A DNA stretch of 64,000 bases, taken from Trema orientale. Lineage: Eukaryota; Streptophyta; Magnoliopsida; Rosales; Cannabaceae. Location of the stretch: assembly GCA_002914845.1 (NCBI GenBank), contig JXTC01000002.1, forward strand, positions 3,816,304 to 3,880,303. Direction: 5' to 3'. Within the stretch, counting starts at the first letter, position 1, and each line of letters begins with the position of its first letter. Positions 36,061-47,642 of this stretch are shown here, piece by piece. The notes under the pieces are model-generated. The model was not told the origin of the DNA. It did no database searches and saw only the letters and a list, made by a program, of their open reading frames with translations. Both the position numbers and the translations under genes were made by a program.

Positions 36061-36991
36061 ATTTAGCCAAGATTAGAAAATCTACTAAATGGGTGTATGA
36101 GGATAGTTTTATTATTATTTTGAGTACTTGAAACTATAAGTGATTTTATGTAACCTATTTTGGATATTGAATATATGATTTAATAAAAGTTTATAAATAA
36201 AGTAACTAGAAACTCTCTCAAACTTTAATGGATATTTTTTCAAAATGATTAAAACTAATAAGAGTTTTAATGGTTATAGAATTTATAATGATTTAAGGAC
36301 TAAAATGAAATTCTTTTGTACTTGATTTCTCTTGAATTTCATAAAATCAATACTTAATTATATTTTCACATAAAATTACTAGAAGTTACGGCTTTGGATT
36401 TCCAATCGTGATAGTAACATCAACAACAAATAAAAATCTAGAAAAATTAAAAAAATATATTTATTCATAATACAATTCAGTTTATAAGAATTCAAAATTT
36501 ACAAGAAAAAAAAGTGTATAATTTAAGATCGACTATACAATAAATCATCTGCTAAATTGATACATTTTCTTGAATTTGTGATCTTTTTTCTCCCATCTTA
36601 TATGCATATCTCATCATGTTTCATGTTCCTGGAAAAATAAACAAATGAGAGAAATAAGTAATATTTTACTATAAAAAATAATATAGAAGTATCTTATAGA
36701 AGTAGAAAGAAGAGATTTACTTATGAAATTATATAGGCGTGTGCTTTCAATTTCATTGTGAGTTCATACTTCTTGAATCATCACTTTTTTAATCTTTGCT
36801 AGAAACAGTTGTATCACATGAACTTATTGTTCAGATCAATAAACCTAATAAATAATACAAACAAAACGTTAAAACTACTGATAAAATCAAAATAAATCAC
36901 TAGTTTTAAAATGAAATATGAAATTTAAAAAAAAAAAAGGAAATGACTTACTAGTGCTAGAAAAAAGAAAGAAGATGAAGATTGTGAAAAG
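36061..36991. other. No gene seen
   Basis: AT-rich intergenic DNA with no supported features. Confidence 0.4.
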
Positions 36992-37547
36992 TGTTAGCAT
37001 TTGAATATATTTATTATATTAAATAAAAGAATATCTCTACTGTGTATAAACCGCTTAAGGAGATGGGGAATATTTTCATATTTATGTCAAAAATATGTGT
37101 AAGGTATAGTTAGTAGAAAATGCGCATTTGCAGTGTACAAACAGCATTTTATACATGCTAATTATGTGAGGATTTGGTGGAGAGGTTGGTGAGCCTAAAC
37201 CTATAAATAGAGGCTTAATTCTCTTCATTTCTTTATCCTAGAGTGAGTGAAAAATACCAAGAGTGAGATTAAAAGTGAGTTTTATTCTGAGAATTAGAAA
37301 ATTCTCATGGGTGTATTCGGTAATCATTGGGTAGAAAAGAGGAAACTGTAGGATTGTATGAATTTTTCATATAGTAGAAGTCTTTTTTGAGGGTTGTGGT
37401 TTTTTCTCCTAAGTTGAAAGTTTTTCCACGTTGAATCTTATGTTGTGCTTATTGATCTTATTTATGTTTTAATTTCTCTATTTTTCTTGACATTTCTTTG
37501 AAGTAGTATCCTAGGCATAGTGAATCTGGGTGGTTAGATTTCTAACA
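36992..37547 (+). repeat. 5' LTR of the small copia element
   Basis: 556 bp from TGTTAGC to CTAACA, with TATAAATA at 37202-37209. Confidence 0.85.
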
Positions 37548-37719
37548 ACTTGTATCAGAGCGAGGTTATAGTAGGTTCTTCAGTGTACTAGAGCTTAGTA
37601 GTAGTCTAAGGAAATTCTGTCTAAGGAGGTTAGGTTCTAAGTAGGACTGTTGTGACCTTTCCAATCTTTTTTAGGAATTTTTCTTAGTGGTGTTTTATCA
37701 AGCATAAAGTGCAAATTAA

Positions 37720-38470
37720 TATGTTAGGAATCAAGTATTTAACTCCAATCAGAGCTATAGTGGAGAAATTTGACGGCAACATCAACTTCAGCTTGTAGCA
37801 AGTTCAAGTCAAGGATTTGCTTATTCAATCTGGTCTACATAAAGTTTTGAAGGACAGAGATAATTCTGAAAAATCTAAAATTAGCGATAAAGACTGGGAA
37901 GATCTAGACGAGAGAGTTGCTAGTGTGATATGGATGTGCTTGGCAAGAAATATTCTAGCAAATGTGCTTGGAATATCTACAGCTAAGGGTCTTTGGGAAA
38001 ATATTCAAAAAATTATACTGGGTAAAAGGTATCTTAAATCGGATGTACCTGAAGGAGTAGTTTCTTACACTAAGTATAAGTGAAGGTACAACAATATCAT
38101 ATCATTGAAGTGTCTTAAACAACATCGTTTCTGAATTAGAGGCTATTGGAGTTAAGATTGATGATGAGAATAAGGCATTGCAACTTATTTGGCCTCTTCT
38201 ATCTTCCTATAAATATATGAAGCCAATTCTGATGTATAGGAAGAAAAGTGATTTTTTCAGAAGTGATGAGCAAACTCTTTTCTGAAGAAAGAAAGCTGAG
38301 CAATAGTGGAGGTAATATATCATCTGAATGCTTAGTATTAACGGTCGATAAGAAGCAAAGAAACAATGGAAGAAGAATATCATTTGCTAGACGTGCGCAA
38401 AGTCTGGGCATGTAAAAAAAAATTGTCTAAAAGTTGGTACAGGTTTGGCTAGAAGCTCCAAGTCTTATAA
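37720..38470 (+). pseudogene. copia gag (UBN2 type)
   Basis: The open piece at 37817-38083 carries LLIQSGLHKVLKDRD...WEDLDERVASVIWMCLA, a standard copia gag stretch. A decayed zinc-knuckle region is near 38385-38435. It lies inside the small two-LTR element and is broken. Confidence 0.85.
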
Positions 38471-38804
38471 AACTGGTAATGTTTTCTTCTATGATGAAGG
38501 CCAAAGTGATATCCTGTGATAAGGAGATGTACATCCTTATGGCATGTCGTTAATGCCCAAAACTACCATAAAAGAGGATGTAAAATTAGCGGCGGATTCA
38601 TAGTTCACAAGTTTACACACGAGTATTAGTTTGGCATTGATACAGAGTGCGTGGTGAATAGTGTTGATGGCTGATGGATTTCTGAAAAAGCCAAACGTGG
38701 GAGTCAGCACTATAATTATCAGCAAGATTTTTCGACATTAGCTAAGATGAAATTATTAAAATTCGTCAATTCTAAGTGGTGTACTCATATGGTAGAGTAT
38801 GATT

Positions 38805-38890
38805 GTCAGTAAAGATAATGATAGCAATAGAAGCTATGAGATGAGCGGTCAGTAAAGACAATGATAGCAATAGAAACTATGAGATGAGCC
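38805..38890. repeat. 2 x 43-bp tandem duplication
   Basis: Copies 38805-38847 and 38848-38890 start GTCAGTAAAGA and end GAGATGAGC. They differ at only about three positions. They lie inside the small copia element before its 3' LTR. Confidence 0.9.
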
Positions 38891-38945
38891 CTTACAATGA
38901 TCGTGTGTGAAGATATGATTGAAATTAAGTCTTCAAGTGAGATAT

Positions 38946-39495
38946 TATTAGCATTTAAATGTATATATTACATTAAATGAAAGAATATCTCTTCTGCGTA
39001 CAAATCACTTGAGGAGATGGGGGGATATCTTTATATTTATGTCAAAAAGATGTATAAGGTATAATTGATAGAAAATGAGTATTTGCAGCATACAAGCAGC
39101 GTTTTATATATGACAACTATGTGATGATTTAGTTGAGAGGTTGTTGAGCCTAAACCTATAAATAGAGACTCAATCATCTTTATTTCTTCATCCCAGAGTG
39201 GGTGAAAAATACCAAGAGTGAAAGTAAAAGTAAGAGTTTTATTCTGAGAGTTATGGAGAAAATTATCTTCGGTGTATTCAGGGATTATTAGATAGAAGAG
39301 AGGAAACTATATGATTATAAGAATTTTTCATATAGTGAAAGTTTTTTCTGAGGGTCATATTTTTTTTTTTTTTCATGATTTGGGAGTTTTTCCACATTAA
39401 ATCGTGTGTTGTGCTTATTGATCTTGTTTATGTTTTAATTTTTTTTTGAAGTAGTATCCTGGGTATAGTGAATTTGGGTGGTCAGATTCCGAACA
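38946..39495 (+). repeat. 3' LTR of the small copia element
   Basis: About 550 bp aligned end to end with 36992-37547, including the same CCTATAAATAGAG promoter block near 39150-39165. It is immediately followed by the AAAAG duplication. Confidence 0.85.
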
Positions 39496-39500
39496 AAAAG

Positions 39501-40010
39501 AAAATAAGATGAAATTATGAGAGGAAAACTTAAAAAAGATAGAAGCAGAGAAAACATAGGAGTTAGTAGCTAGTGGATGAGTTACTCTTTTATCTTTAAA
39601 TTTTGCTTTTTTTTTTCCATTATGGTTGTATTATAAATTTCAGAAACTCTAAAAAAATTTCAATTTAAAATTTACTAAAAGAATTTAAATTTAAAATTTA
39701 CTAAAAAAATTTAAATTGAAAATTTACTTAAAATTTTCGAAAATCTGAAAAAGAAAATTCAAATTCTTTTGTTGAGTAATATCAAATTTGAATTCTTAAC
39801 CAACCACCTTTATCAAAACACACATTTTCAGATTAAAATTTTATAAATTATTATTATTTTAGTTACATAAACCTATAATTTATCCTATAGAAAATTACAA
39901 TAGTTGAACAATTGTAAACTGAAATTTGCGTATCCAAGGTTTTTTTTCGTTTTTTTTAATAAGAATTTATTCTTGAGATAATAGATTTATAATAAATCAC
40001 TTCTTCTCGG
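39501..40010. other. No gene seen
   Basis: AT-rich DNA. A repeated AATTTAAATTTAAAATTTACTAAAA-like word occurs near 39655-39735. No coding signal. Confidence 0.4.
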
Positions 40011-40020
40011 AAAAATAACT

Positions 40021-40113
40021 TTTTTTTTTTGAAAAAATAGTATTTAACTAATGACCTCCACTTATTACAAATTAAAGAAAAATACCTACTACTGCCTAAT
40101 CCCCACCCCATAT
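40021..40113 (-). mobile_element. 5'-truncated SINE, same family as 25471-25669
   Basis: About 93 bp matching the tail half of the SINE in the nuclease intron (shared TTAACTAATGACC, TTATTACAAATTAAAG and AATCCCCACCCCA words). It has a T run at its left end. A 10-bp direct repeat AAAAATAACT flanks it (40011-40020 and 40114-40123). The tRNA-like head is missing, so it is a truncated insertion rather than later erosion. Confidence 0.8.
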
Positions 40114-40273
40114 AAAAATAACTTATAACTTCATATCTGTGTTATTTTTATATGAACATTTCTAGTTTTATATTAGTTTTTCAAATCGTTAAACTTCTGT
40201 CGAAAACAAATTAATTCATTTTAATTAAATTGAATATGATAAATTAATAAAAGAATACGAGAAACGTATGAAG

Positions 40274-40276
<3 letters not shown>

Positions 40277-40321
<45 letters not shown>

Positions 40322-40345
40322 TCTTTCCCTCTCTCTCTCTCTTTC
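40277..40345. repeat. (CT)n microsatellite
   Basis: A nearly pure CT dinucleotide run of about 65-70 bases with a few interruptions after 40316. Confidence 0.95.
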
Positions 40346-40819
40346 TTTTTTTCACAAAAAAAAAAAGAGAGAGTATAGTTTACGTTTAAAAATTTTCTTT
40401 TCATTTTATTCTATTTCCTAAAATTATCAATAATTTCTAGTTTTCTAAAAAAATTATTGATATTTTGAAATGTTACTAAATCTAAAATTTAGTTTTATTT
40501 TTCAAATGCTACTAAATTCAAATTTAGTGACATTTTTAAAATACTACTAAATCAACATATTAATGATATTTGAAAAGTATCATTCAAGATAAATTTTAGA
40601 GATGCTTATTAAATGTTGGTATATTTAAATTTTTTTAAAAAAATTCACAATATTGTAATATCCTTATAAATTACTGACATTTTTCAGCAAATGCTACTAT
40701 ACGTATTGTGACATTTTTAAGGATAATATCACTAAAAGAAGGGTTAAGTAGACAATTACTATTTTTTTCAAATATTTAACTAAATTTACCACAATTATTA
40801 GATTCTACCACTTTTGGGA

Positions 40820-41050
40820 GGGAATTAGTCAAGAATCTGTCAAGAATTCATTAAGAATCTGTTAAGAATCCATTAAGAATCTGTCAAGATTACCACTGAC
40901 GTCAAGAATTCATCAAGAACCCGTCAAGATCGTCGCTAATGTCAAGAATTTATCAAGAATCCATCAAAAATTCATCAAGATCGCCGCTGATATCAAGAAT
41001 CATTCAAGAATCTGTCAAGATCGTCAAGAATTCATCAAGAATTTATTTTA
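40820..41050. repeat. Degenerate tandem repeat of TCAAGAAT(C/T)-based units
   Basis: An irregular run of short words (CAAGAATCTGT, CAAGAATTCAT, CAAGATCGTCGCT). It shows a higher-order pattern of roughly 55-65 bases that includes CAAGATCGCCGCTGATAT. No coding function is seen. Confidence 0.8.
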
Positions 41051-41960
41051 AAAAAATAATATGGTGGAAGATTTAATTAATGAGAAAAAAAAAGTAGTAT
41101 ACAGTTATGACACAAATCGTTTCCCTCTGCACTTTTTTATAATTCATTTTTCACTTTTTATTTAATGCTTGTCTTTGTTATCAATTGTACCCAGGGCACA
41201 GGTTATCATTTTTATTTTTAATTTTTCTTTTTGCATTTTTCTTAATATATTGTTTTGCTTTCACAAAGAAAAAATCATTTGTTTTTTCTTAAATTTTTTT
41301 CCCTAAAAAGTATTCATCAAATCAAAAATCCAAATATAACATGTATATATATATATTTATAATTGGAATTTTTTTTGGGTTAAATATATATTTTTTATTT
41401 TTTACGTTTGGAGTTTAAAATTGAGTTTTAAATTTTAATACGTGAATTTTAACAATTAAATTCTCATGTCTGTGTGTTTTTAAATTCGCTGCCTTTTTTC
41501 TTACAATGGAATGTACGGGGTTAGTTTTATTAGTTTATATTGTCCTTTACAGATGTGTGGCTGGTTTAAGTGTAATTATCTATGTTGGATTAATAACTTA
41601 ACAAATTAATCCATAGAACAAATATAGCATATAATCTATATGAATATCCATAAATATCACTTAGACCGTGAAGCCACACATATAACAGGATACACATATA
41701 AATCATCAAGTATACATGTTGACATTAAAGAAAAGATATAGAACGGCATATCAGAATCCATTGGTGTAGCAAACTTTGGGTAACTTGTCTTCTAAGATAA
41801 CAGAACTAGAATGGTGTTCCTTGGTTTCTATCTGGATGGGGAAAGGGGAATCTGACGTACCTCAACTTCGACTGGCCCACCACCCGATGCAAAATTGGTC
41901 CTGTACCGAACCTCGTCCTCACCGTTGGCAAAATTATTCCTCATGGTCTTCTTATGATTA
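41051..41960. other. No gene seen
   Basis: AT-rich DNA. The 61-codon frame at 41776-41961 has no recognisable features. Confidence 0.4.
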
Positions 41961-42368
41961 AGGCTATGTTTGATAGGAGGGATGAAGAGTAGGAAGATGA
42001 AAAATTAAGGATGGATGGAGAATGTGAAAGAGGGAGAGGAGAGTGATAATCATCTATTTTGTTTGGTAAGAAAGATAGAGAGTAAGAAGGATGGAGAATA
42101 TTTATTCATGAAATTACTACAATACCCATTTTATAAGTATTTAAATAATTATTTTAGAGGATATATATATCAATTCATTTTTTTTTTCTTCAATTCTCTC
42201 CAATCTTCCAAAGTTGGAAGGATGAGATTTTGTGAGCTTGGAGGGAGACTTTCCCCCTCCACTTCACCTCCCCTTCCATCTCTCGCTCCCACCAAATAAA
42301 GGAAGATCCACTCCTCTCCCTCCAACCCTCTTCATCCTTCCACTCATCCATCCTACAAAATAAAGCCT
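41961..42368. mobile_element. MITE-like element with imperfect terminal inverted repeats
   Basis: It begins AGGCTATGTTTGATAGGAGG and ends with the rough complement (CATCCATCCTACAAAATAAAGCCT region). Subterminal sequence is purine-rich at the left and pyrimidine-rich at the right, so the two ends can pair. There is no transposase. The target duplication is unclear. Confidence 0.6.
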
Positions 42369-42679
42369 AAGTTGCAAGGGCCACTGGCTTTTTCCCAAAT
42401 TTATTTTTCTCTATCAAATGAACCGGAAGAGCAAGGATGATAAGGGCTAGACCCAGAAATTTTATTTCCACCTAATAGGTCATGTGTGCGGCACATGTAT
42501 GTTTCACAACTAAACTTGACAGATTTCATTAAGGACTTAAATGTTACTAAACTATATAGTTTGGGGATTTAAGTGCTATAAAAAAGAAAGTGAGGATCTA
42601 AGTGAGACTATTGTGAAAGCTTAGGGAATCCAGGTGATATTAAACCAAAAGAAAAAAAAAAAAGGTATAATTGTAAATA

Positions 42680-42853
42680 GGGGATGGCTACGGTAGGGGC
42701 GTCCCTACGTAGGGTCATGCCTTAATTATCGTTGGATGGGAATCTGTGGGGAATAACGGGAATCTGTGGAGAATCTATTTATATACAGATTCCCATCCAA
42801 CGGTGAATAGACAGGGCCCTACGTAGGGGCGTCCCTACTGTAGACGCGCCCAA
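42680..42853. mobile_element. Short hairpin MITE (about 174 bp)
   Basis: Nearly the whole element folds back on itself. The left arm has GGTAGGGGCGTCCCTACGTA and later CGTTGGATGGGAATCTGT, and the right arm has the complements. GTAAATA flanks both sides (42673-42679 and 42854-42860), a 7-base match that may be part of an 8-9 base duplication. A hAT or Mutator origin is possible. Confidence 0.8.
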
Positions 42854-42860
42854 GTAAATA

Positions 42861-44121
42861 AATGGATATAGGATGTCCGTTATTAATCTAGGAGTCATTG
42901 CCATGAAGGTCACGTGTCAATTTCTTAACACAGCAACTGAAATAGAGTGTGATGAATGGGCAATTTGGTATAAAGATGGATTTTTTCTAGGGGCAATTTG
43001 GTCTAACAATTATGACTGACGTCAACTTTAAATGTAAATTTAATGCATTATCATCATTATTTGTTTGGGTGGTGGAAAAAAAAAAAGAGAGGGTATTGAG
43101 AATAGATTTGATTCTCTCATTGATTGGTACGATTACGAAGTACTTGAAATGACGGGAGGATGTGCAAAGAAAAAAAAAAAAAAACGTGACCTCTTTGCTT
43201 TTTGGGGAAAACTGGAGGGAAAGTAAAAATACTTGGGGTAGCTTCTTTTACAACAAACAAAACACAAACAAACAAAACGAGTCCCACCAGTATGGAATTA
43301 TTGGAATGTGGCAGTTGGAAGGATCAAAAGAATTAATGAGGTGTAATAAATTCCGACAAAAAAAAGGAGAAAAACTCACACATATTAATATACCAGCATC
43401 CAACAAGATAATGTATGACTAGACATTTTATATATATGTTCAGTACTTTCGAGACGTGTAAATGAAATTCAACTATGTACATTTTATATACCAGTTTGTG
43501 GGACGTGCCATGCGTACTTAACATTTTTTTATAAATTAAATTGGTCTCGTCCTAATATTGTTATAAATTTGAAGAAGAGATGAAATAAAACACAATCGTA
43601 CATATATGTACATATATGTATACATCTGTTTTTGGAAGAGAAAACAAACAAAGAAAAAGAAGGAAAAAAAGGCACATACATTAAGGGAAAAAAATTGAAG
43701 AATATGTCATTGTCACGGACTTAGCTGTTGAGGAGTTTTTCACCTTGAATAACTCATATTTATTAGTCATGTACCAAGCTTCTGAGGCTAGAAAAGGAAA
43801 GAACATAAAAATAAGTTGTCATAAATTTTAATCGAAAACAAAAAAAAATAAATAGTTTTTAAAATGAATACTAAGATGTGTACATAAAATATGTACGTAA
43901 ATGTAGCAAAAAAAAAATTAAATAAACAAATGTAGACTTCCTAAGAGTTTGGTGTGAAGAAATGTATTTTTATAAAGAAAAAATTACTAACCTTTGTTTT
44001 AAATTTCTTCAGAAGATTGTTATCATCTCTAGTCAGCAATATCTATTTAAATATGCCATGGAGTAAATTTTTCGTTGTATTATTACTTTGTTAGTAATAA
44101 AATTTCATCATACACAATACT
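42861..44121. other. No gene seen
   Basis: AT-rich DNA with A-runs. Short open frames at 43162-43422 and elsewhere lack any recognisable domain. The lower part may include the 3' end of the Helitron whose helicase scrap follows, but no clear CTRR hairpin end was fixed. Confidence 0.35.
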
Positions 44122-44325
44122 TTACGTATACTTTTCATTCCATATATTCAAAACATCGGGTTTTATAAGAATTTTAAGATCTTCAGCTGTTTTTACTCTA
44201 GATAATGCAACATAAAGTTGATCATGAGAAAATACTGGTTGTGGAAGATATATATCTATAAAGTCGAGAGCTTGCCCTTGAGCTTTATTTATAGTCATTG
44301 CAAAACTCAAGCGTATTGGAAATTA
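44122..44325 (-). pseudogene. Helitron Pif1-type helicase, C-terminal fragment
   Basis: The minus-strand frame reads SFAMTINKAQGQALDFIDIY, then LPQPVFSHDQLYVALSRVK. These are the last helicase motifs (V and VI) of the Rep/helicase protein of plant Helitrons, rolling-circle DNA transposons. It ends with a natural-looking stop after NEKYT. Upstream the homology stops near 44325, so only about the last 65 codons remain. Host PIF1 helicases share these motifs, but FAMTINKAQGQ with FSHDQLYVALSRV is the Helitron form. Confidence 0.82.
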
Positions 44326-46006
44326 AGTTCTTTTGAATGAGAATGGAAATTTTTTATTTTTAATTGGTATGAATGGAATTCTGGGTATAAAAACTCTATT
44401 TCCATAATAATATCCGGTTGCTATTAACTAAATCTTTCTCTTAACTAAACCAAAAACCAGCTACTAAATTTTGATCTTCTTTCATCCAAGTAGTTCAATA
44501 TAGATGAGAAGTAGAGCTATCCAAGGAGCGTAGACAAGACATCCAAGCATGGTTTTCTAGTGATCTAAAGTGAGTTCTTGAATTGTTTTTAAGAATTTAA
44601 GTTTGAATATTAATTTTCAAGGCTTTTGGTGATGATTTAACCTTGTTTATGATGACGTGCTATAATATAAGAAGGCTGAAGAGTTGAGGTGATTATCTTA
44701 TGGTGGTGGTGGTATAAAGTTTGAAAGAAACTACAAAGGTAAAGATATTAAACTTTATGATTTTTGATGATCATGGTTACTATTTGAGGCCAAAGTGCTA
44801 TAATGATGTAATAAGTATGGGTGAGTCGTGTTGGTACTTGTTTTTGGCTAGAATTCTAATGTTGTCATGATGCAAATAGCCATGCATACAAATGATATAT
44901 GAAATAGACCTAAAATACTAAGTCGGTAGGTCTGAAATTGACTAAATATGCCTTAAATACAATCTGTCCGAGAATTGAAATAGATTTTCAAGATTGTTAA
45001 GATGAATATTCAAATGATATCTATGCCTAGATTTCAAGATATTTCGTGTAGATATGTTTAAAATCAAAAATTAGCTCATTCGAGTATGTGATGAGTGACT
45101 TACATTCAAAAAAATGCCTAAAGGTTTTTCTACCAATTAGAATATTTCACTGGACCTCCGTTACTATTTGTAATTTTTTTTGGGCCTTAGACTTTGAACC
45201 GGTCTCTGATTTTTGGATATATTATATTAGACTTAATAAGCTTTAAAAGTTGGTGTCACTCATATTTTTACGATAAATATTCAGTGAGTAGTGATTTTTG
45301 CAATATGGGAAGTGAATCTGCTCTAAAAAGTTGAAGGATAGTTTGTATAATTTTGCAAATGACTGAATATTTTCATGCAAATTAAGGCTCAATGATATTT
45401 TTTTAAAATAGTAGAGTGAGTAAGCTTTCCAACATGGTAAAATTAGGCTAATGGCTTTTGTAAATAAAAAGATACAAATGATGGCGAAGAGGGTCGTTAC
45501 AAGATTCTTCTAATAATAATATAGCTTATGATAATAATGTAGCTTATCATCCACTCCAAAGCATTGTATTTTTAATTGCACATTATTTATATATCGTGCA
45601 TATGTGTTTACATTGAGTATAATGGTCTACTGAATTGTTATTTATTATGGTTTAATGGTATTTATATTAGTTTCGTTATGATCACCCAAAAAAGTATTTT
45701 ATATTTGGAAAAAAAAAAAAAAACTTAATACGAGTATTGTATCAGCTAGCATATAAAGTAAACTGCACAATTTATATTAAATTTGTTATCATCATCCTTT
45801 CAAAAAAAAAAAAAAAAAACTTAAGGCGAGTACTGTATTAGCTTGCATATAGAGTAAATTGCAAAAAAAAAAAAAAAAAAATCCCAATTATGACTAATTT
45901 GCATTTTTAACCTTATGTTTTGGCATCTGCAAAATAATACTTTCCCATTTAAAATTTTAATAAATTTATATCTTTCGCACATAAAACAAGCAGACCATAC
46001 CCCTAA
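44326..46006. other. No gene seen
   Basis: AT-rich DNA with several poly-A runs (45709-45723, 45801-45818, 45864-45881). A short duplicated block (CTTAATACGAGTATTGTATCAGCTAGCATATA-like) recurs near 45725-45770 and 45820-45860. Confidence 0.4.
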
Positions 46007-46689
46007 AGGTGGCAAAATAGGCATGTCGGGCCAGGCGGACCCGCCCAAACCGGGTTTGGGAGGAAAAACGGGCCGGGCCGGGCCGGGCTGGCCTATTTAA
46101 GAAAGTAAATTTTAAAAATAGAGCCCAAACCGGCCCGTAGGCCCTCCGGGCTCCTAGGCGGGTCGGGCCCGAATGAGCCAAAACGTACCGGTCCGTTCTT
46201 GGCCTAATTTAAAGAATTAAAAAAATCTAAAAAAATAAGAATATTATTTTTATAATTGGTTAAAAATATTAAAAATTTTAAAAGTAAATTTATGAAAAAA
46301 TAAATAATATGTTATGTTTTTTTTCCTATTAATAAAAAATTAAAAATAATTAAATAAGCTAAAAGTATATAAGTTGAATGATTGATAAATAAAAATTTTA
46401 AAACAAAAATCTTAATAAAATTATTTAGAATTAGATTAAAATTTGAAAGTGTGAAAAAATAGTGAGAGAATGTGTATTTATAAATATTGAAAACAATTTT
46501 GTATTTAAATTTATTTAAAAAAATAAAAAAAAATTATTTTTGGCTAGTCGGACCAGGCCGACCTAACGGATCTAGATATATAGGTCGAGCCTAGCCCGTT
46601 CTAATGCAGGCTGAGCTGGGCCGATCCGTAGGCCACAATAACAGGCTCTAGGCCGACCCGTTTGGCACCGCCCGTTTTGACACCTTTAT
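46007..46689. mobile_element. hAT-like MITE with GGCCGGGCC-rich ends
   Basis: The ends are AGGTGGCAAAA and TTTTGACACCT (one mismatch as inverted repeats), each followed inward by GC-rich CGGGCC/GGCCCG blocks around an AT-rich core. ATACCCCTAA flanks both sides (45997-46006 and 46690-46699), consistent with a target duplication, with a small uncertainty of a few bases at the right edge. No transposase. Confidence 0.8.
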
Positions 46690-46699
46690 ATACCCCTAA

Positions 46700-47642
46700 C
46701 CCTAACCCTTAAACTGATTATAATAAAAAATAAATGAAATAAAGTAATAAACAAACAAAAAAATATATTTTAAAATAAATTAGAGAAAAAAAGCATTAAA
46801 AAAAGAAACTTATTTTCTTTCTTTCTCGCCTCTGACGCTAACTCCGGCAACACCCACTCCTTGATATACACCCCAGATCTTTATAACCACATCTTCCCAC
46901 GCTCGAGTCGAAGAGGTCGTGGATGTTGTCGGAGTTGCAATGGGATTCGAAATCATCAGCGTCGTCAAACCACAGCGATCTCTCTATAGTCTCTTTCATA
47001 TCATTCAACGAGGATCTTCGCTTTTGTGCTAGTCGTAATGAGATGAGGCTTTAAATCATCTCTCTTTCTTGCTTCTTTGATTTGATCGAATTTGTGTTTG
47101 GTTGAATTTATGCCAAAAAAAAAAAAAAAAAAGCTCGAATTTGGTTTTGAACTCTAGCCCTGTAACTTTTGTTTGGATCTTGGATTTTAGAAAGGAAAAA
47201 AAAATAAGTTATTAGGAATTTTTATTTTATTTTATTTGGATTTTATCAAAGATTGGAGGAAATTTTTTTAAGGAGATTCTACGATGTAAGGGATGTTTTC
47301 AGTAAAATTAGAATATTTAAATTATAATGAAAAGATTATAAGAGAAAAAGTTTGGAAAACTAAATTTTATAAAATTTGAGAAAAATATTTTTCTTCTCTT
47401 TTTGTTCCAACTTTTTTTTCGTAATTTTTTTGTTGCTAAAAAATCTTAAGTTCCAAACATAACTTAGGATTTATTGATTTTGATTAATTTCTTTTAGATT
47501 ATTTGTTTATGTATCTGAGATCAAGATTTTCATTTGCTTCTGATCAATGTTCCGATTCTAGTTTGTGATTTCTGCTTAGTTTTCTTTTGCTTTTTCCTAA
47601 TTTACTTGTTCATGTTTTGCTCTTGCATTTCCGTTAGTAAAT
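46700..47642. other. No clear gene; GC-richer patch at about 46820-47060
   Basis: The 46820-47060 stretch is less AT-rich than its surroundings and contains codon-like sequence (for example a frame giving MLSELQWDSKSSASSNHSD). I cannot match it to a family. It could be a worn first exon or leader of a captured gene. The rest is AT-rich. Confidence 0.3.

Larger units (their letters stand above)
36992..39495 (+). mobile_element. Small old copia element, two LTRs and gag only
   Basis: 2,504 bp. The LTRs at 36992-37547 and 38946-39495 are clearly homologous but diverged (about 21 differences in a 128-base stretch compared by eye). Both end in a -AACA terminus, and a 5-bp target duplication AAAAG lies at 36987-36991 and 39496-39500. 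The primer-binding site TGTATCAGAGC is at 37551-37561. Only gag and a hint of protease follow, with no integrase or reverse transcriptase. It is broken and old, either an internally deleted or a gag-only non-autonomous form. Confidence 0.88.

Noticed and set aside
46690-46712. CCCTAACCCTAACCC, telomere-like
   Set aside because: Only about two and a half hexamer units and not the usual plant CCCTAAA repeat. It overlaps the flanking duplication of a MITE.
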